Shown here piece after piece: positions 1-8,999 of a stretch of DNA of 64,000 bases. The stretch's first letter is position 1; the number at the start of each line of letters is the position of its first letter. This DNA is from Clostridia bacterium. GTDB taxonomy: Bacteria; Bacillota; Clostridia; Oscillospirales; Acutalibacteraceae. The stretch lies in NCBI GenBank assembly GCA_017516445.1, contig JAFXCZ010000011.1, forward strand, positions 33,170 to 97,169, given 5' to 3'. The notes beneath the pieces are model-generated. The model did not search any database and was not told the origin of the DNA. It saw only the letters and a program-made list of their open reading frames with translations. A program made the position numbers and the translations under genes.

Positions 1-730
1 AAGCACCGGTTTCAGTAGCACTTCCGTATTTATCCTGGTAATCCTCGCCTACAAATTTTAAAAGGAAGTCAAATATACTATTTCTAAATAAAAATACTAA
101 TGCAGTAAGGGGCGCAACAACAGATGATAAATGTTTTGTCCTTAATTTAAAATAATATACAGGATATAAAAGCAACATTATCCAAGCCGATTTATGAAAT
201 AAGCTGGCAATGAACACAGTCAAAACGAACAGGATTAATTTTTTATTTTTTACAAAATAAAAAGCGGGTATAGCAAAAACAATTGCTACAGTTTGACGCA
301 AGCCCGAAAATGCCATTGGAAAAATCGAAGTAGCAGTCAAATATAACAGTATAGAAATTACACCGTTATCGCTCTCTTTATAATAAAAGTAAGCCGTAGG
401 TATGCAACAAATCAAAGCTATTACTATTAATAAAGCGCGAAAATCATCCGATATAAAACTCACTATTTTCATTAACACCCAATAGCCTATTTCAATGTCT
501 TCCATATTAAAAATTTTATTCCAAGACAAATAGGTTGTGCGCTTAAAATGATATATATAACCAACAAGGTCGGTACCAACTATGAAGTCACGCAAAACCA
601 ACAAAAAGAAAAATATCAAAAAGAAAGCAATAACTTCACCGTTAGCTTTTTTCTTTTGTTGTATTGGATTTATATTTTTAAAAAGACCATAAAACAGCGG
701 TATTCCCACTAAAGCATAATACGGAAGCAT
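1..730 (-). CDS. EpsG-like polysaccharide polymerase (partial, C-terminus outside window)
   Basis: This leftward reading frame begins at the ATG at 728-730 (MLPYYALVGIPLFYG) and stays open to the window edge, giving about 243 residues. It is a multi-span membrane protein with at least six hydrophobic segments. EpsG-family landmarks are visible: an early RDFIVGTDLVGY stretch, an EIGYWVLMK segment, a SGLRQTVA motif and an FHKSAW motif. EpsG/Wzy-like proteins polymerise or export lipid-linked repeat units of exopolysaccharide at the cytoplasmic membrane. It is the fourth gene of the leftward glycan operon, after the initiating transferase and two glycosyltransferases, which fits that job. The 3' end is not in the window. 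Family assignment is from remembered motifs. Confidence 0.8.
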   Translation of the reverse strand, partial: MLPYYALVGIPLFYGLFKNINPIQQKKKANGEVIAFFLIFFFLLVLRDFIVGTDLVGYIYHFKRTTYLSWNKIFNMEDIEIGYWVLMKIVSFISDDFRALLIVIALICCIPTAYFYYKESDNGVISILLYLTATSIFPMAFSGLRQTVAIVFAIPAFYFVKNKKLILFVLTVFIASLFHKSAWIMLLLYPVYYFKLRTKHLSSVVAPLTALVFLFRNSIFDFLLKFVGEDYQDKYGSATETGA

Positions 731-751
731 TATATCTACCTTTCTTAACTA

Positions 752-1699
752 TCACTGTGTCTTTACGCGCAAAACAAATTTATAATATAGTTTTCTTATT
801 AATGGACGAACAGAACCATACATTAATCTTAATATTATTTTAAATCGATTTAGCAACGAAAGTTTTTTCAACTTTTTGTTTTCTTCAAGAATAAATTTTA
901 TAACCTGCTTATTATTATAAGTAGCATTATAATTAGCATAAGACAGTAAAATATCTTCTTTACAGTCAAATAATTTCGGCAAAAGTATTTCTGCCATTAA
1001 CTTTGATTCTTTATAAAACAATTCTTTTCCCGTTTGGGTAAGTTGACTGTCATGTATTCGCGACATAACCAATTCATCATGCATATAAAACAACGGATAT
1101 TCATTCAAAAAAATATTCGCCCACATCAAAATATCTTGAACATATCTCAAATGTTCATCGAAAAAGCCGACCGTATCAAATATTTTTTTATTTATTAAAA
1201 ACGCGCATCCATTAAAAGAGCCTTTATTAAATAAATTTTTCAAAGCATCTTCCCAAGATATCTGAACTTTATCCGCGAATCTCTTTGCTTCTGATTTATT
1301 AAGAATTTCTTGTGACTTGTTATTGATGAATTTACTTGAACATACTACTATTGTTTCTTTATTTTCAATTTTTTCTAAAGCTTGTATCTGTTTTTCTATT
1401 TTTTGAGACTCATATTTATCATCGTGCGAAAGCCAAGAAAAATATTCACCACACATTTTTTCTATGCCGAAATTAAGCGCTGAAGAAACCCCGCCATTTT
1501 CTTTATAAAAATAGCGTATTTTTTCACCATAGGAAAGTGCAATTTTTTCTGTTGCGCCATTATCGCAAGAACCATCATTAACAACTATAATTTCTATATT
1601 TTTATAGGTTTGCGACAATGCACTATCTATAGCTTCTCTTAAATAATTACTTCCGTTATATACAGGTATCACTATTGATACCATTGGTGTATTATCCAT
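752..1699 (-). CDS. Glycosyltransferase family 2 (GT-A fold)
   Basis: A 315-residue enzyme expected to transfer a nucleotide-activated sugar onto a lipid-linked glycan at the cytoplasmic face of the membrane. The N-terminus has the GT2 start VSIVIPVYNG (residues 7-16), the nucleotide-binding NDGS (41-44) and an SHDD sequence (91-94) that serves as the DxD metal site. The C-terminal third is basic and probably membrane associated. The start is supported by AAAGGAG seven bases upstream. It sits between the GT4 gene and the EpsG-like gene in the leftward polysaccharide operon. Donor and acceptor sugars cannot be read from sequence. Confidence 0.9.
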   Translation of the reverse strand: MDNTPMVSIVIPVYNGSNYLREAIDSALSQTYKNIEIIVVNDGSCDNGATEKIALSYGEKIRYFYKENGGVSSALNFGIEKMCGEYFSWLSHDDKYESQKIEKQIQALEKIENKETIVVCSSKFINNKSQEILNKSEAKRFADKVQISWEDALKNLFNKGSFNGCAFLINKKIFDTVGFFDEHLRYVQDILMWANIFLNEYPLFYMHDELVMSRIHDSQLTQTGKELFYKESKLMAEILLPKLFDCKEDILLSYANYNATYNNKQVIKFILEENKKLKKLSLLNRFKIILRLMYGSVRPLIRKLYYKFVLRVKTQ

Positions 1700-1747
1700 A
1701 AAAAACTCCTTTCTGTAAAAAACTCTTTTACTTTCTTACCATTAAAA

Positions 1748-2860
1748 TTAATGCTTTTCACCTAATACAAAATTGTAAATTTTCTCGGTGACAATTTGTT
1801 CATCGTATTTTGACAATTCTTCCTGTGAAACAACCGTTAAACTTTGTTTCTTTATGATTTCACAAATTTTTCGGGACATTTCTTCAACATCGTTTATATC
1901 AACCAGATAACCGTTTACATCATTTTTTATTATTGTTGAATGGCCTCTGTTTTTGGTTGCAACCACCTGTAATCCGGAAGCCAAAGCTTCAACAACATTA
2001 ATGCCAAATCCTTCTCTAATACTAGATGCGGTGCAAATATCAGCACAGGCATATAGATTTGCTTTATCCGAGCGCCAACCAAGAAATCTTACTTTTTCGA
2101 ATACGCCTATTTCTTTTGCATATTCTTGGTATTTTCCATTATTATGGTCGAACCCAGCTAATACCAGATATGTGTCGGGCAATTCGCATTGTACTTGTTT
2201 TAACACATCCAGTAGCATTTTTTGATTTTTATTTTTTATTAATTCTGCTAAATAAATTAAAACATTTGCATTTTCGGGTATGTTTAGCTCTTCTCTGACT
2301 TTTTTTCTCGCAGCCTCTTTCGAAAACGAATTGTACTCATTTATGTTAACACCTATACCATCAATTAAATATGTTTCTCTTACTTTAAGCAAGTTTTTTG
2401 AATTATTATAATCTTCTTCGTTAATGGTTATGATAGAATTTGTAACTTTCGCCAATATCTTTTCAACAGGATAATATATAAGCCAATTTAATAACGGGGC
2501 ACCCTTGTAAAAATGTAGTCCGTGCGCAAAATATACAATTCGTGTATCAAATCTTTTTCTTGCACTTAATGATGCAATTCTTCCGATTAAACCGCCTACA
2601 GGCGTATGGCAATATATAATATCATACTTGCCGTTATCAATAATCTTTTTTAACGCCTTAATACCTGCAAATGTAGCAAATGTAAAGGGGCTTCTTTTCC
2701 ACGGCATAACATATTTCTTGTCGCAATACGGAACCTCTTCTGTTCCTGAGCTTGCCACTTCAACTGTCCAACCTTCATCTTTAAACTTTTTAATTGTTGG
2801 AATATGAAATTTTAAAATATGCTCTTTAGTGACATTCGCAACAAATAAAATTTTTCTCAT
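1748..2860 (-). CDS. Glycosyltransferase family 4 (GT-B fold)
   Basis: A 370-residue GT-B glycosyltransferase. The N-terminal half resembles the EpsD/CapM-type acceptor domain (KILFVANVTKEHILKFHIP), and the C-terminal half carries the GT4 signature REGFGINVVEALASG with the E-x7-E nucleotide-sugar contacts near residues 284-292. Its ATG overlaps the TGA of the upstream sugar transferase by four bases (ATGA at 2857-2860), so the two are translationally coupled. Predicted role: adding the second sugar onto the undecaprenyl-linked primer made by that transferase. Linkage and sugar are unknown. Confidence 0.9.
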   Translation of the reverse strand: MRKILFVANVTKEHILKFHIPTIKKFKDEGWTVEVASSGTEEVPYCDKKYVMPWKRSPFTFATFAGIKALKKIIDNGKYDIIYCHTPVGGLIGRIASLSARKRFDTRIVYFAHGLHFYKGAPLLNWLIYYPVEKILAKVTNSIITINEEDYNNSKNLLKVRETYLIDGIGVNINEYNSFSKEAARKKVREELNIPENANVLIYLAELIKNKNQKMLLDVLKQVQCELPDTYLVLAGFDHNNGKYQEYAKEIGVFEKVRFLGWRSDKANLYACADICTASSIREGFGINVVEALASGLQVVATKNRGHSTIIKNDVNGYLVDINDVEEMSRKICEIIKKQSLTVVSQEELSKYDEQIVTEKIYNFVLGEKH

Positions 2861-3477
2861 ACTTCTGCTTTCTCTTTCTCTTTGCTTTCAACAATTCCGC
2901 CTTCAACCACACCATCGGATTTAAGCACTGAAAATATGGTTGCAAAAAAACATTTAATATCAAATCCAAAGCTTAAATTTTCAAGATATTCAACATCGTA
3001 TCTTACTTTTTCTTCAATAGAAAGTTCATCTCTACCATTGATTTGAGCCCAACCGGTAAGACCTGGTCGAATATTATTAACGCCATATGTATCACGCAAT
3101 TCAATTAAATCAAATTGATTCCAAAGTGCTGGACGCGGACCCACAATACTCATATCCCCAATCAAAATATTAAAAATTTGTGGCAATTCGTCAAGGCTTG
3201 TCTTGCGCAAAAAAGCACCCACTTTTGTTATGTATTGTTGGGGATTTTCTAACAAGTGCGTGGGTGTATCTTTCGGAGTAGTAGTTTTCATTGTTCTAAA
3301 TTTATATATATTGAAGTGCTTTTTATTCTTACCTATACGTTCCTGAACAAAAAATACAGGCCCGGGATTATCAATTTTAATTGCCAATATGACAATTAAA
3401 AAAACAGGTGATAAAATAATAATAGCTAACGATGAAAGAATTAAATCCATTATCCTTTTAAAGCAATTAACATACAT
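2857..3477 (-). CDS. Initiating undecaprenyl-phosphate sugar-phosphate transferase (PglC/EpsL type)
   Basis: A 206-residue short-form bacterial sugar transferase. One N-terminal re-entrant hydrophobic segment (about residues 10-32) precedes a basic catalytic domain with [13 protein letters not shown], the SLDELPQ acidic dyad and the [10 protein letters not shown] motif. Family members move a sugar phosphate from UDP-sugar to undecaprenyl phosphate, the first step of a surface glycan. It is the promoter-proximal gene of the leftward operon, as expected for the initiating enzyme. The small size matches the monotopic PglC class rather than the long WbaP class with extra membrane spans. Confidence 0.92.
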   Translation of the reverse strand: MYVNCFKRIMDLILSSLAIIILSPVFLIVILAIKIDNPGPVFFVQERIGKNKKHFNIYKFRTMKTTTPKDTPTHLLENPQQYITKVGAFLRKTSLDELPQIFNILIGDMSIVGPRPALWNQFDLIELRDTYGVNNIRPGLTGWAQINGRDELSIEEKVRYDVEYLENLSFGFDIKCFFATIFSVLKSDGVVEGGIVESKEKEKAEV

Positions 3478-3560
3478 CTATACACACTCCTGTTAACAAC
3501 TATTAATATTTATGATTCCTAGCGGACACAATTAGGCAATTTTGTACTATATTATTAAAT

Positions 3561-3589
3561 ATTTTACCACTTTTATATGATTATGTCAA
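3561..3589 (-). promoter_or_regulatory. Sigma-A promoter of the polysaccharide operon
   Basis: On the minus strand TTGACA (3584-3589) is followed after 17 bases by TAAAAT (3561-3566), about 85 bases upstream of the sugar transferase start. This is a near-consensus vegetative promoter. The rest of the 3478-3745 gap is AT-rich and shows no gene. Confidence 0.8.
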
Positions 3590-3745
3590 TCAATACATAT
3601 ATATATTTAGTTTTATATTAGCAAATCTACTGACAGTGGAGTTGTATTCTTTTGAAATTATAGTTGAAAATTTTTCAGTAGAGTGCATTTTTTCTCGGCA
3701 ATAATTATAATAAAATACGGCAAAAACAACTTTAAGGAGATAATT

Positions 3746-4582
3746 ATGGAGAAATTTAAAATAGTTGCCGATTCCTCGGCTGATACCTTTGAAATAAATT
3801 CGGTGCCGTTTGCTTATGCGCCGCTTAAGATAATAACCGCGCAAAAGGAATTTACCGATAACTGCGACTTGGATGTAAAAGAAATGGTAGAATTTCTCGG
3901 AAGCTATAAGGGAAAATCCTCTACCTCATGCCCCAACCCTGAAGATTGGCTTTGCGCCTTTGGTGATACGGAAAATATTTTTTGCGTTACCATAACCGCA
4001 ACCCTCTCAGGCAGCTTTAATGCGGCTATTACCGCCAAGGAGCTATACCTTGAAGCGCACCCCGAAAGAAATGTGTTTGTTATAAACTCACTTTCGGCAG
4101 GTCCTGAGCTGAGGCTTATTATAGAAAAGCTGCAAGAGCTTATATACGACGACCTCCAATACGCTGAAATTTGCGAAAAAATAACAGAATATATGAACTC
4201 AACCGGGCTTTTGTTTATGCTCAAATCTATGAAAAACCTTGCCAACAACGGAAGAGTAAGCCCTATTGTTGCAAAGGCGGCAGGACTTTTGGGTATTCGC
4301 GTTGTGGGTAAAGCAAGTGACGTAGGCGACCTTGAACAGCTTAAAAAATGCAAGGGTGAGGAAAAAGCCTTGCGCTATATGGCAGATACAATTAAAAACT
4401 TTGGCTGTAAAAACGGAAAAATACGCATAGCGCACTGCTTTAACAATTCCGCCGCACTAAAGCTTAAAGAAAAATTGAAAGCTGAAATACCTAATGCCGA
4501 TATTGCAATTTACAACTTAAAGGGTTTGTGCAGCTTTTATGCCGAAAACGGCGGATTACTTATAGGCTTTGAAAAATTTTAA
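3746..4582 (+). CDS. DegV family fatty-acid-binding protein
   Basis: A 278-residue soluble protein of the DegV/FakB class, which binds a fatty acid and presents it to a fatty-acid kinase (FakA). Family features are KIVADSSADT at the start, the TSCPNP loop near residue 70, TISGS-like TLSGSFN, and SMKNLANNGRVSP in the C-terminal domain. The ATG at 3746 is chosen because AAGGAG lies eight bases upstream; an earlier in-frame start lacks a ribosome site. It is a single gene closed by a terminator. No fakA is present in this window. Confidence 0.88.
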   Translation: MEKFKIVADSSADTFEINSVPFAYAPLKIITAQKEFTDNCDLDVKEMVEFLGSYKGKSSTSCPNPEDWLCAFGDTENIFCVTITATLSGSFNAAITAKELYLEAHPERNVFVINSLSAGPELRLIIEKLQELIYDDLQYAEICEKITEYMNSTGLLFMLKSMKNLANNGRVSPIVAKAAGLLGIRVVGKASDVGDLEQLKKCKGEEKALRYMADTIKNFGCKNGKIRIAHCFNNSAALKLKEKLKAEIPNADIAIYNLKGLCSFYAENGGLLIGFEKF

Positions 4583-4587
4583 AGTTA

Positions 4588-4618
4588 AAAACGCTAACGG
4601 TTTTTCCGTTAGCGTTTT
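4588..4618. terminator. Bidirectional terminator between degV-like and GH109-like genes
   Basis: A 13-bp stem AAAACGCTAACGG / CCGTTAGCGTTTT with a five-base loop ends both convergent genes; T-runs are present on both strands. Confidence 0.9.
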
Positions 4619-4621
4619 GTA

Positions 4622-5845
4622 TTATAACAGATTGTAAATGCTGTCTACAGGTTGTTTTTTGTGCTTCCATCTTCCGCCTGTGAAATCAGGGAACATAACG
4701 GGCGCACTGCCTAGTCTTACCGATTCCTCGCTGAGTACCGAAATAACCATCCAGCAAGCCGCATCATATACATCAATAGGCATTGGTAAATCCTTTTCAA
4801 GCGCTTCAAAGAAAGCGCTGATTACAAGATAATCCATACCGCCGTGGTTGCCCCTTATGCCGTCCTCGCGGAACTTTTTCCACAAGGGGTGACGGTGCTC
4901 CTCCATATACTTGGTCATATTATCCCATTCGGACTTCCAAGAATCGTGCTTTTCTTTATGCTCTTTATTATCGTCAAAGAATACCGAATTGGTGCGCTCC
5001 TCATACATACCCTTAGTGCCTCTTACCGTAAAATCACGGCAGTAGTAACGCGGCAAGGTGGTATCAAGAACGATTTTAACCGTTTCGCCGTTAGCGCATT
5101 TAATTATTGTTGTGAAAACATCACCCTGACGCCAGGTAGCATCCTTTAAAGGATGGTCAATGCTTGTTAGATAATCTACCATACCGGCAGCCTTAGACGG
5201 CATAGAAACTAAAGATTCAAAACGGTTGCCGCAGCCAATATTTAAAAGCTTTGCAATAGGTCCTATCTCGTGTGTGGGATAGTTTTCGCAATTGCGGTGA
5301 CGGTATTCACTGCCGCGGTAATGTCTGTCACGGTTGATACCTGCGAAGGTATTGCGCATTTCATGACAGTAGCCGCCCTCACAGTGTACTATTGTACCGA
5401 ACATACCCTTACGTGCCATATTGGTTACGGTCATTTCAACCTCGCCATAGCAGCAGTTTTCTAAGAACATAAAGGGTGTTTGGGTAGCCTCATAGGTCTT
5501 TACAAGGTCGTAGCACTGGTCAATAGAATAAGCACAGCCAACCTCCATAGCAACAGGCTTGCCGACTTTCATTGCGTGAATTGCGGCTTCAAAATGGTTT
5601 TCCCAGCCCGAGAGCACCAAAACCGTATCCACCTCATCACAGTCGATAAGCTCTATGTAATCCTTTGTGCTTAATTTTACCTCGTGTCCCTTTTCCTTTA
5701 ATGCCTCTTTACAGGCTTCAATTCGGTCATCGTACAGGTCGCATATAGCGGTAACCTCTACATTGTCAAACTCAGTAAGCATATCCTTTGCCCACCACGC
5801 ACCGCGAAGACCAAGACCGATAACACCGACTTTAAACTTTTTCAT
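4622..5845 (-). CDS. Gfo/Idh/MocA protein resembling GH109 alpha-N-acetylgalactosaminidase
   Basis: A 407-residue cytoplasmic protein with an N-terminal Rossmann domain (VGVIGLGLRG, residues 5-14) and a Gfo/Idh C-terminal domain. The segment LENCCYGE, followed by HRN and YPTHEIGP (about residues 189-196), is the pattern seen in GH109 glycosidases, which use bound NAD to cleave alpha-GalNAc by an oxidation-elimination route. A plain dehydrogenase is the alternative. I start at the second in-frame ATG (5845) because GAAAGGA directly abuts the first ATG (5854) but is nine bases from the second. It shares a 27-bp upstream site with nagB (5899-5925 and 6821-6847), which links it to amino-sugar use. 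No signal peptide is visible. Confidence 0.8.
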   Translation of the reverse strand: MKKFKVGVIGLGLRGAWWAKDMLTEFDNVEVTAICDLYDDRIEACKEALKEKGHEVKLSTKDYIELIDCDEVDTVLVLSGWENHFEAAIHAMKVGKPVAMEVGCAYSIDQCYDLVKTYEATQTPFMFLENCCYGEVEMTVTNMARKGMFGTIVHCEGGYCHEMRNTFAGINRDRHYRGSEYRHRNCENYPTHEIGPIAKLLNIGCGNRFESLVSMPSKAAGMVDYLTSIDHPLKDATWRQGDVFTTIIKCANGETVKIVLDTTLPRYYCRDFTVRGTKGMYEERTNSVFFDDNKEHKEKHDSWKSEWDNMTKYMEEHRHPLWKKFREDGIRGNHGGMDYLVISAFFEALEKDLPMPIDVYDAACWMVISVLSEESVRLGSAPVMFPDFTGGRWKHKKQPVDSIYNLL

Positions 5846-5898
5846 ACCAAACATTCCTTTCGAAATATATCTGTACTATATAGTATAAATGGTTTGAA

Positions 5899-5925
5899 AA
5901 CTGCTTTCTATACTATAAATGTTCA
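5899..5925 (-). promoter_or_regulatory. Candidate AraC-family operator upstream of the GH109-like gene
   Basis: Read on the minus strand, this 27-base site begins TGAACA and ends in GTATAGAAAGCAGTT. It matches 6821-6847 (plus strand) at 25 of 27 positions. A TATACTATA -10-like sequence follows 13 bases later, so the site overlaps where the -35 would be, as for an activator. It lies about 54 bases upstream of the GH109-like start. Confidence 0.65.
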
Positions 5926-5953
5926 GAAATTTATAAAAAAAGACCATTTTAGA

Positions 5954-6784
5954 TTATTGTCTTTGATTTTTTCTTGCCCATTCGCTTGGCGTTATACCCA
6001 CCTCGCGCTTGAATGCGGCTGAAAAATAATTCTGGTTATAAAAACCCACAGCTATAGCGGCATTGTATATCGAGCAGCCTTCCGATAGCATTGCCTTGGC
6101 TTGCTCAATTTTCAAAGCGAGAAAATACTCGTGCACACCTTTTAAGGTGTATTTTTTAAATATACGCTTAAGCTGTGTCAAAGAAATATGTAATTCGTCT
6201 GCGATTTGCTGAATTTTAATTTGCTGTGATATGTTTTCGTGCATTTTATTAACTGCGGCGGTGAATATTGCGGCATTACCGCTGGTCCTTGGGTGTACCT
6301 CGTTCTCATTTTCTGCACACATATACAAAAAGCGTTCAAGCGCCACGCAAAACATTGCCATTGCTACGCCATCTTTGCGAAAATTTTGAGCCGTATACGC
6401 ATCATCGGGGCCATTTTCGGCAATGATTTTTTGAAGCTCATTTGTAAGCTTTAGACCGTTTAAATCCAAATGTATTACCTTATCGCAAAGCTTAGCAAGA
6501 TACTCACCCTGCGCAACAAAGGTTATTACCGTAAACTCTATATCCTCTTTTCCCGCATTCCATATACGGTGAAATTCGTTAGGCTTATGAAAAATTACTG
6601 TACCGGGACTACATTTAAGTATTCGGCTATCGGCTGCCACACCTACACTACCCTTTGAGATATACACCAACTCCCAAAAATCGTGTATCTCGCCGTTGAA
6701 GGTATAATTTTCACTTCGTACCACCGTAAACGCACTGTGTATTCCCTTAATATCGATATATCTTTTATGCTCTGTAAATTTCAT
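5954..6784 (-). CDS. AraC family transcriptional regulator
   Basis: A 276-residue regulator. Residues 1 to about 100 form an AraC-type cupin sensor domain (EIHDFWELVYISKG and FHKPNEFH). Residues 175-276 contain two helix-turn-helix motifs, with the signature AIAVGFYNQNYFSAAFKREVGITPSEW. An AAAGGGG site precedes the ATG. It lies between the GH109-like gene and the divergent nagB-nagA pair; both flanking units carry the same upstream 27-bp motif, so this protein is the obvious candidate to bind it. The sensed sugar is unknown; an amino sugar or GalNAc-containing glycoside is inferred from its neighbours. Confidence 0.9.
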   Translation of the reverse strand: MKFTEHKRYIDIKGIHSAFTVVRSENYTFNGEIHDFWELVYISKGSVGVAADSRILKCSPGTVIFHKPNEFHRIWNAGKEDIEFTVITFVAQGEYLAKLCDKVIHLDLNGLKLTNELQKIIAENGPDDAYTAQNFRKDGVAMAMFCVALERFLYMCAENENEVHPRTSGNAAIFTAAVNKMHENISQQIKIQQIADELHISLTQLKRIFKKYTLKGVHEYFLALKIEQAKAMLSEGCSIYNAAIAVGFYNQNYFSAAFKREVGITPSEWARKNQRQ

Positions 6785-6820
6785 TTTGCCGACCCCTTTT
6801 GGTCTGATTTCTTCTTTTTT

Positions 6821-6847
6821 TGAACAATTATGGTATAGAAAGCAGTT
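6821..6847 (+). promoter_or_regulatory. Candidate AraC-family operator upstream of nagB-like gene
   Basis: This is the plus-strand twin of the site at 5899-5925: TGAACA at the left end, GTATAGAAAGCAGTT at the right, two mismatches in 27. TATACTATAAT follows 11 bases later (6859-6869), giving a -10 without a good -35. This spacing fits an AraC-type activator bound next to polymerase. The nagB-like start is 82 bases downstream. Confidence 0.65.
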
Positions 6848-6928
6848 ATTATATCAAGTATACTATAATAGAAAATAAACGGTTTGTAAAGCAAAAAATA
6901 CTTTATTCCGTAAAAAAGGAGCAAAATT

Positions 6929-7780
6929 ATGGAACATTACAATCTTATTAAACCCGAAGATTTAGGCAAAGGCTCAAGCATAAAGCTTGACGTATCTATC
7001 GCGGAGGTAGATATCTACTGGAAAGTGGCAATTGAGGTTTTAGAAACCATTGCCGAAAACAACAAAAAGGGCGAGCCTACTGTTATGGTAGTACCCTACG
7101 GTCCTTTAGGCCCCTACTTCAGAATAGCTGAGCTTGTGAATAAATACAGAATTTCTTTAAAGAACTGCGTATTCATCAATATGGACGAATATCTTGCAGA
7201 CGAGAATACATATATCGATATAAACGACCCGCTTTCCTTCCGTGGCGGTATGGATAGAATTTTCTATTCACAGGTTGACGAGGAATTAAACGTTCTCCCC
7301 GAGAACAGAATTTTCCCCGACCCCAAAAATCCCGGCAAGGTTATGGAAATTATTGAGAAATACGGCAAGCTTGATATGGTGTTCGGCGGTGTTGGTATTA
7401 ACGGCCACTATGCATTTAATGAACCGCCCGAGGCAGACGAAATTTGCGATAATGAAGAATTTGCAAACCGTCCTACACGTGCTCTCAAGCTCACACGTGA
7501 GACTGCAACCATTAACGCCTATATGAACTGCGGTGCTGACCTTGACGCTATTCCTAGACATTGTATTACCGTTGGTATGAAGGAAATGTTTATGGCACGC
7601 AAGGTAAGAATGATTATGCCTAGAGATTGGAACGCTGGCGCACTCAGAAAGATTTTACACGGTGATATTACTGCTAAGGTGCCTTGCTCTCTCTTCCGCA
7701 ATCATAAGGATGCTAAAATCTACACCATTGCAGAGGCTACAAAGAATCCTATCCCCGAAATCAGAGTTTATAACAAATAA
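6929..7780 (+). CDS. nagB: Glucosamine-6-phosphate deaminase family protein (NagB-like)
   Basis: A 283-residue NagB/6-phosphogluconolactonase-fold protein. Family members convert glucosamine-6-phosphate to fructose-6-phosphate and ammonia. The catalytic motifs are present: MDEY (D86) and GVGINGHYAFNEPP (N158, H160, E165). The usual N-terminal phosphate loop (SGSTPLG type) is replaced by VPYGPLGPY (residues 55-63), so substrate details may differ from classical NagB; it is also somewhat longer than the roughly 260-residue norm. It is followed five bases later by nagA, and the pair makes the usual GlcNAc-6-P to Fru-6-P route. AAAAAGGAG precedes the ATG. An upstream 27-bp site is shared with the GH109-like gene. 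Confidence 0.85.
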   Translation: MEHYNLIKPEDLGKGSSIKLDVSIAEVDIYWKVAIEVLETIAENNKKGEPTVMVVPYGPLGPYFRIAELVNKYRISLKNCVFINMDEYLADENTYIDINDPLSFRGGMDRIFYSQVDEELNVLPENRIFPDPKNPGKVMEIIEKYGKLDMVFGGVGINGHYAFNEPPEADEICDNEEFANRPTRALKLTRETATINAYMNCGADLDAIPRHCITVGMKEMFMARKVRMIMPRDWNAGALRKILHGDITAKVPCSLFRNHKDAKIYTIAEATKNPIPEIRVYNK

Positions 7781-7785
7781 AAGAT

Positions 7786-8961
7786 ATGCTTATAATTAAG
7801 AACACACGTGCTGTTTTGTATGACAGCATTACAGAGCCTTGCGACATTTTAATAGAAGACGGTAAAATTGCCGCAATAGAAAAAAATATCGCTAAAGACG
7901 GTGCTAAGCAAATAGATGCAAACGGCGGTTATTTGTTCCCCGGATTTATTGATATCCACGTACACGGCGGCGGCGGTGCAGACTTTATGGACGGCACACC
8001 CGAAGCCTTTGAAACAGCAGTTAAAGCGCATCTTAAGCTGGGTACTACCACAATAGTACCCACCGCTATGACCGCTACTAAGGAAGAGCTTGTAAGGTTT
8101 ATAAAAGCTTATAACACCTTTGCGGCTTCGAGCGACTATGCACCGTTAGTTTGCGGCTTGCACCTTGAAGGACCTTACTTTTCAAACTCGAACAGTAAAA
8201 GCAAGGGTGCGCAAAGCGGCAACCTTATACGTGATATTGATTTTGACGAGGTAAACGAGCTGCTTACCCTTGCAAACGGCAGTATTATACGTTGGGACGC
8301 GGCGCCCGAAATTGAGAATAGCGAAAAATTCGCACAACTGCTTACTTCAAAGGGTATAGTTTGTGCGGTTGCGCACACCAATGCCACCGCTGACGAAGCC
8401 CAAAAGGGTTACGCCGCAGGCTTTTCACACGTAACACATTTTTACAATGCAGTTACCGCTTATATGAAGCGCGACCAGCTTGTAACCGCAGGCGTTGTGG
8501 AGGCTACATATCTTGACGATAATGTAACGGTTGAGCTTATCTGTGACGGTAAGCACTGCCCCAAGCAATGCTTGCAATTAGCCCTTAAAATTAAAGGTGC
8601 TGACAAGGTTATCGGTATTACCGATGCTACAAGAATTGCCTGTACCGATATGAAAGAGGGCAAGCTAGGAAGTCTTGAAAGCGGTGCTAACGTAATAGTA
8701 GACGACGGCGTTGCAAAGCTGCCTGACCTTTCCTCCTATGCGGGAAGTATTTGCACTATGGACCGCGCATTGCGTGTTCTTTGCATTGATTACGAAATAG
8801 GTGCTATAGGCGCAGCAAAGCTGTTATCCACAGCACCTGCAAAATTCTTAGGTCTTGACCAAAAAATCGGTGAAATCAAGGTGGGCAAAAATGCCGACCT
8901 CGTCCTCACCGACCAAAATTTTAATATTAAAACCGTTTTTAAGGACGGCGTTATAAACTAA
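7786..8961 (+). CDS. nagA: N-acetylglucosamine-6-phosphate deacetylase
   Basis: A 391-residue amidohydrolase-superfamily enzyme that removes acetate from GlcNAc-6-phosphate and feeds NagB. Visible motifs include the metal-binding HVHGGGGADF, HLEGPYF, the AHTNATADEA and HFYNAVTAY histidine segments, and the catalytic aspartate in GITDAT. It is read with the nagB-like gene (five-base gap) and closed by a terminator at 8966-8995. Length is normal for NagA. It could also act on GalNAc-6-phosphate (AgaA-type), which would suit the GH109-like neighbour; sequence alone does not decide. Confidence 0.93.
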   Translation: MLIIKNTRAVLYDSITEPCDILIEDGKIAAIEKNIAKDGAKQIDANGGYLFPGFIDIHVHGGGGADFMDGTPEAFETAVKAHLKLGTTTIVPTAMTATKEELVRFIKAYNTFAASSDYAPLVCGLHLEGPYFSNSNSKSKGAQSGNLIRDIDFDEVNELLTLANGSIIRWDAAPEIENSEKFAQLLTSKGIVCAVAHTNATADEAQKGYAAGFSHVTHFYNAVTAYMKRDQLVTAGVVEATYLDDNVTVELICDGKHCPKQCLQLALKIKGADKVIGITDATRIACTDMKEGKLGSLESGANVIVDDGVAKLPDLSSYAGSICTMDRALRVLCIDYEIGAIGAAKLLSTAPAKFLGLDQKIGEIKVGKNADLVLTDQNFNIKTVFKDGVIN

Positions 8962-8965
8962 ACCA

Positions 8966-8995
8966 AAAGGCACGGACTTCATTGTCCGTGCCTTT
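8966..8995. terminator. Bidirectional terminator between nagA and GH3 gene
   Basis: A 12-bp perfect stem AAAGGCACGGAC / GTCCGTGCCTTT with a six-base loop, shared by the convergent nagA and glycosidase genes. Confidence 0.9.
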
Positions 8996-8999
8996 CCTA

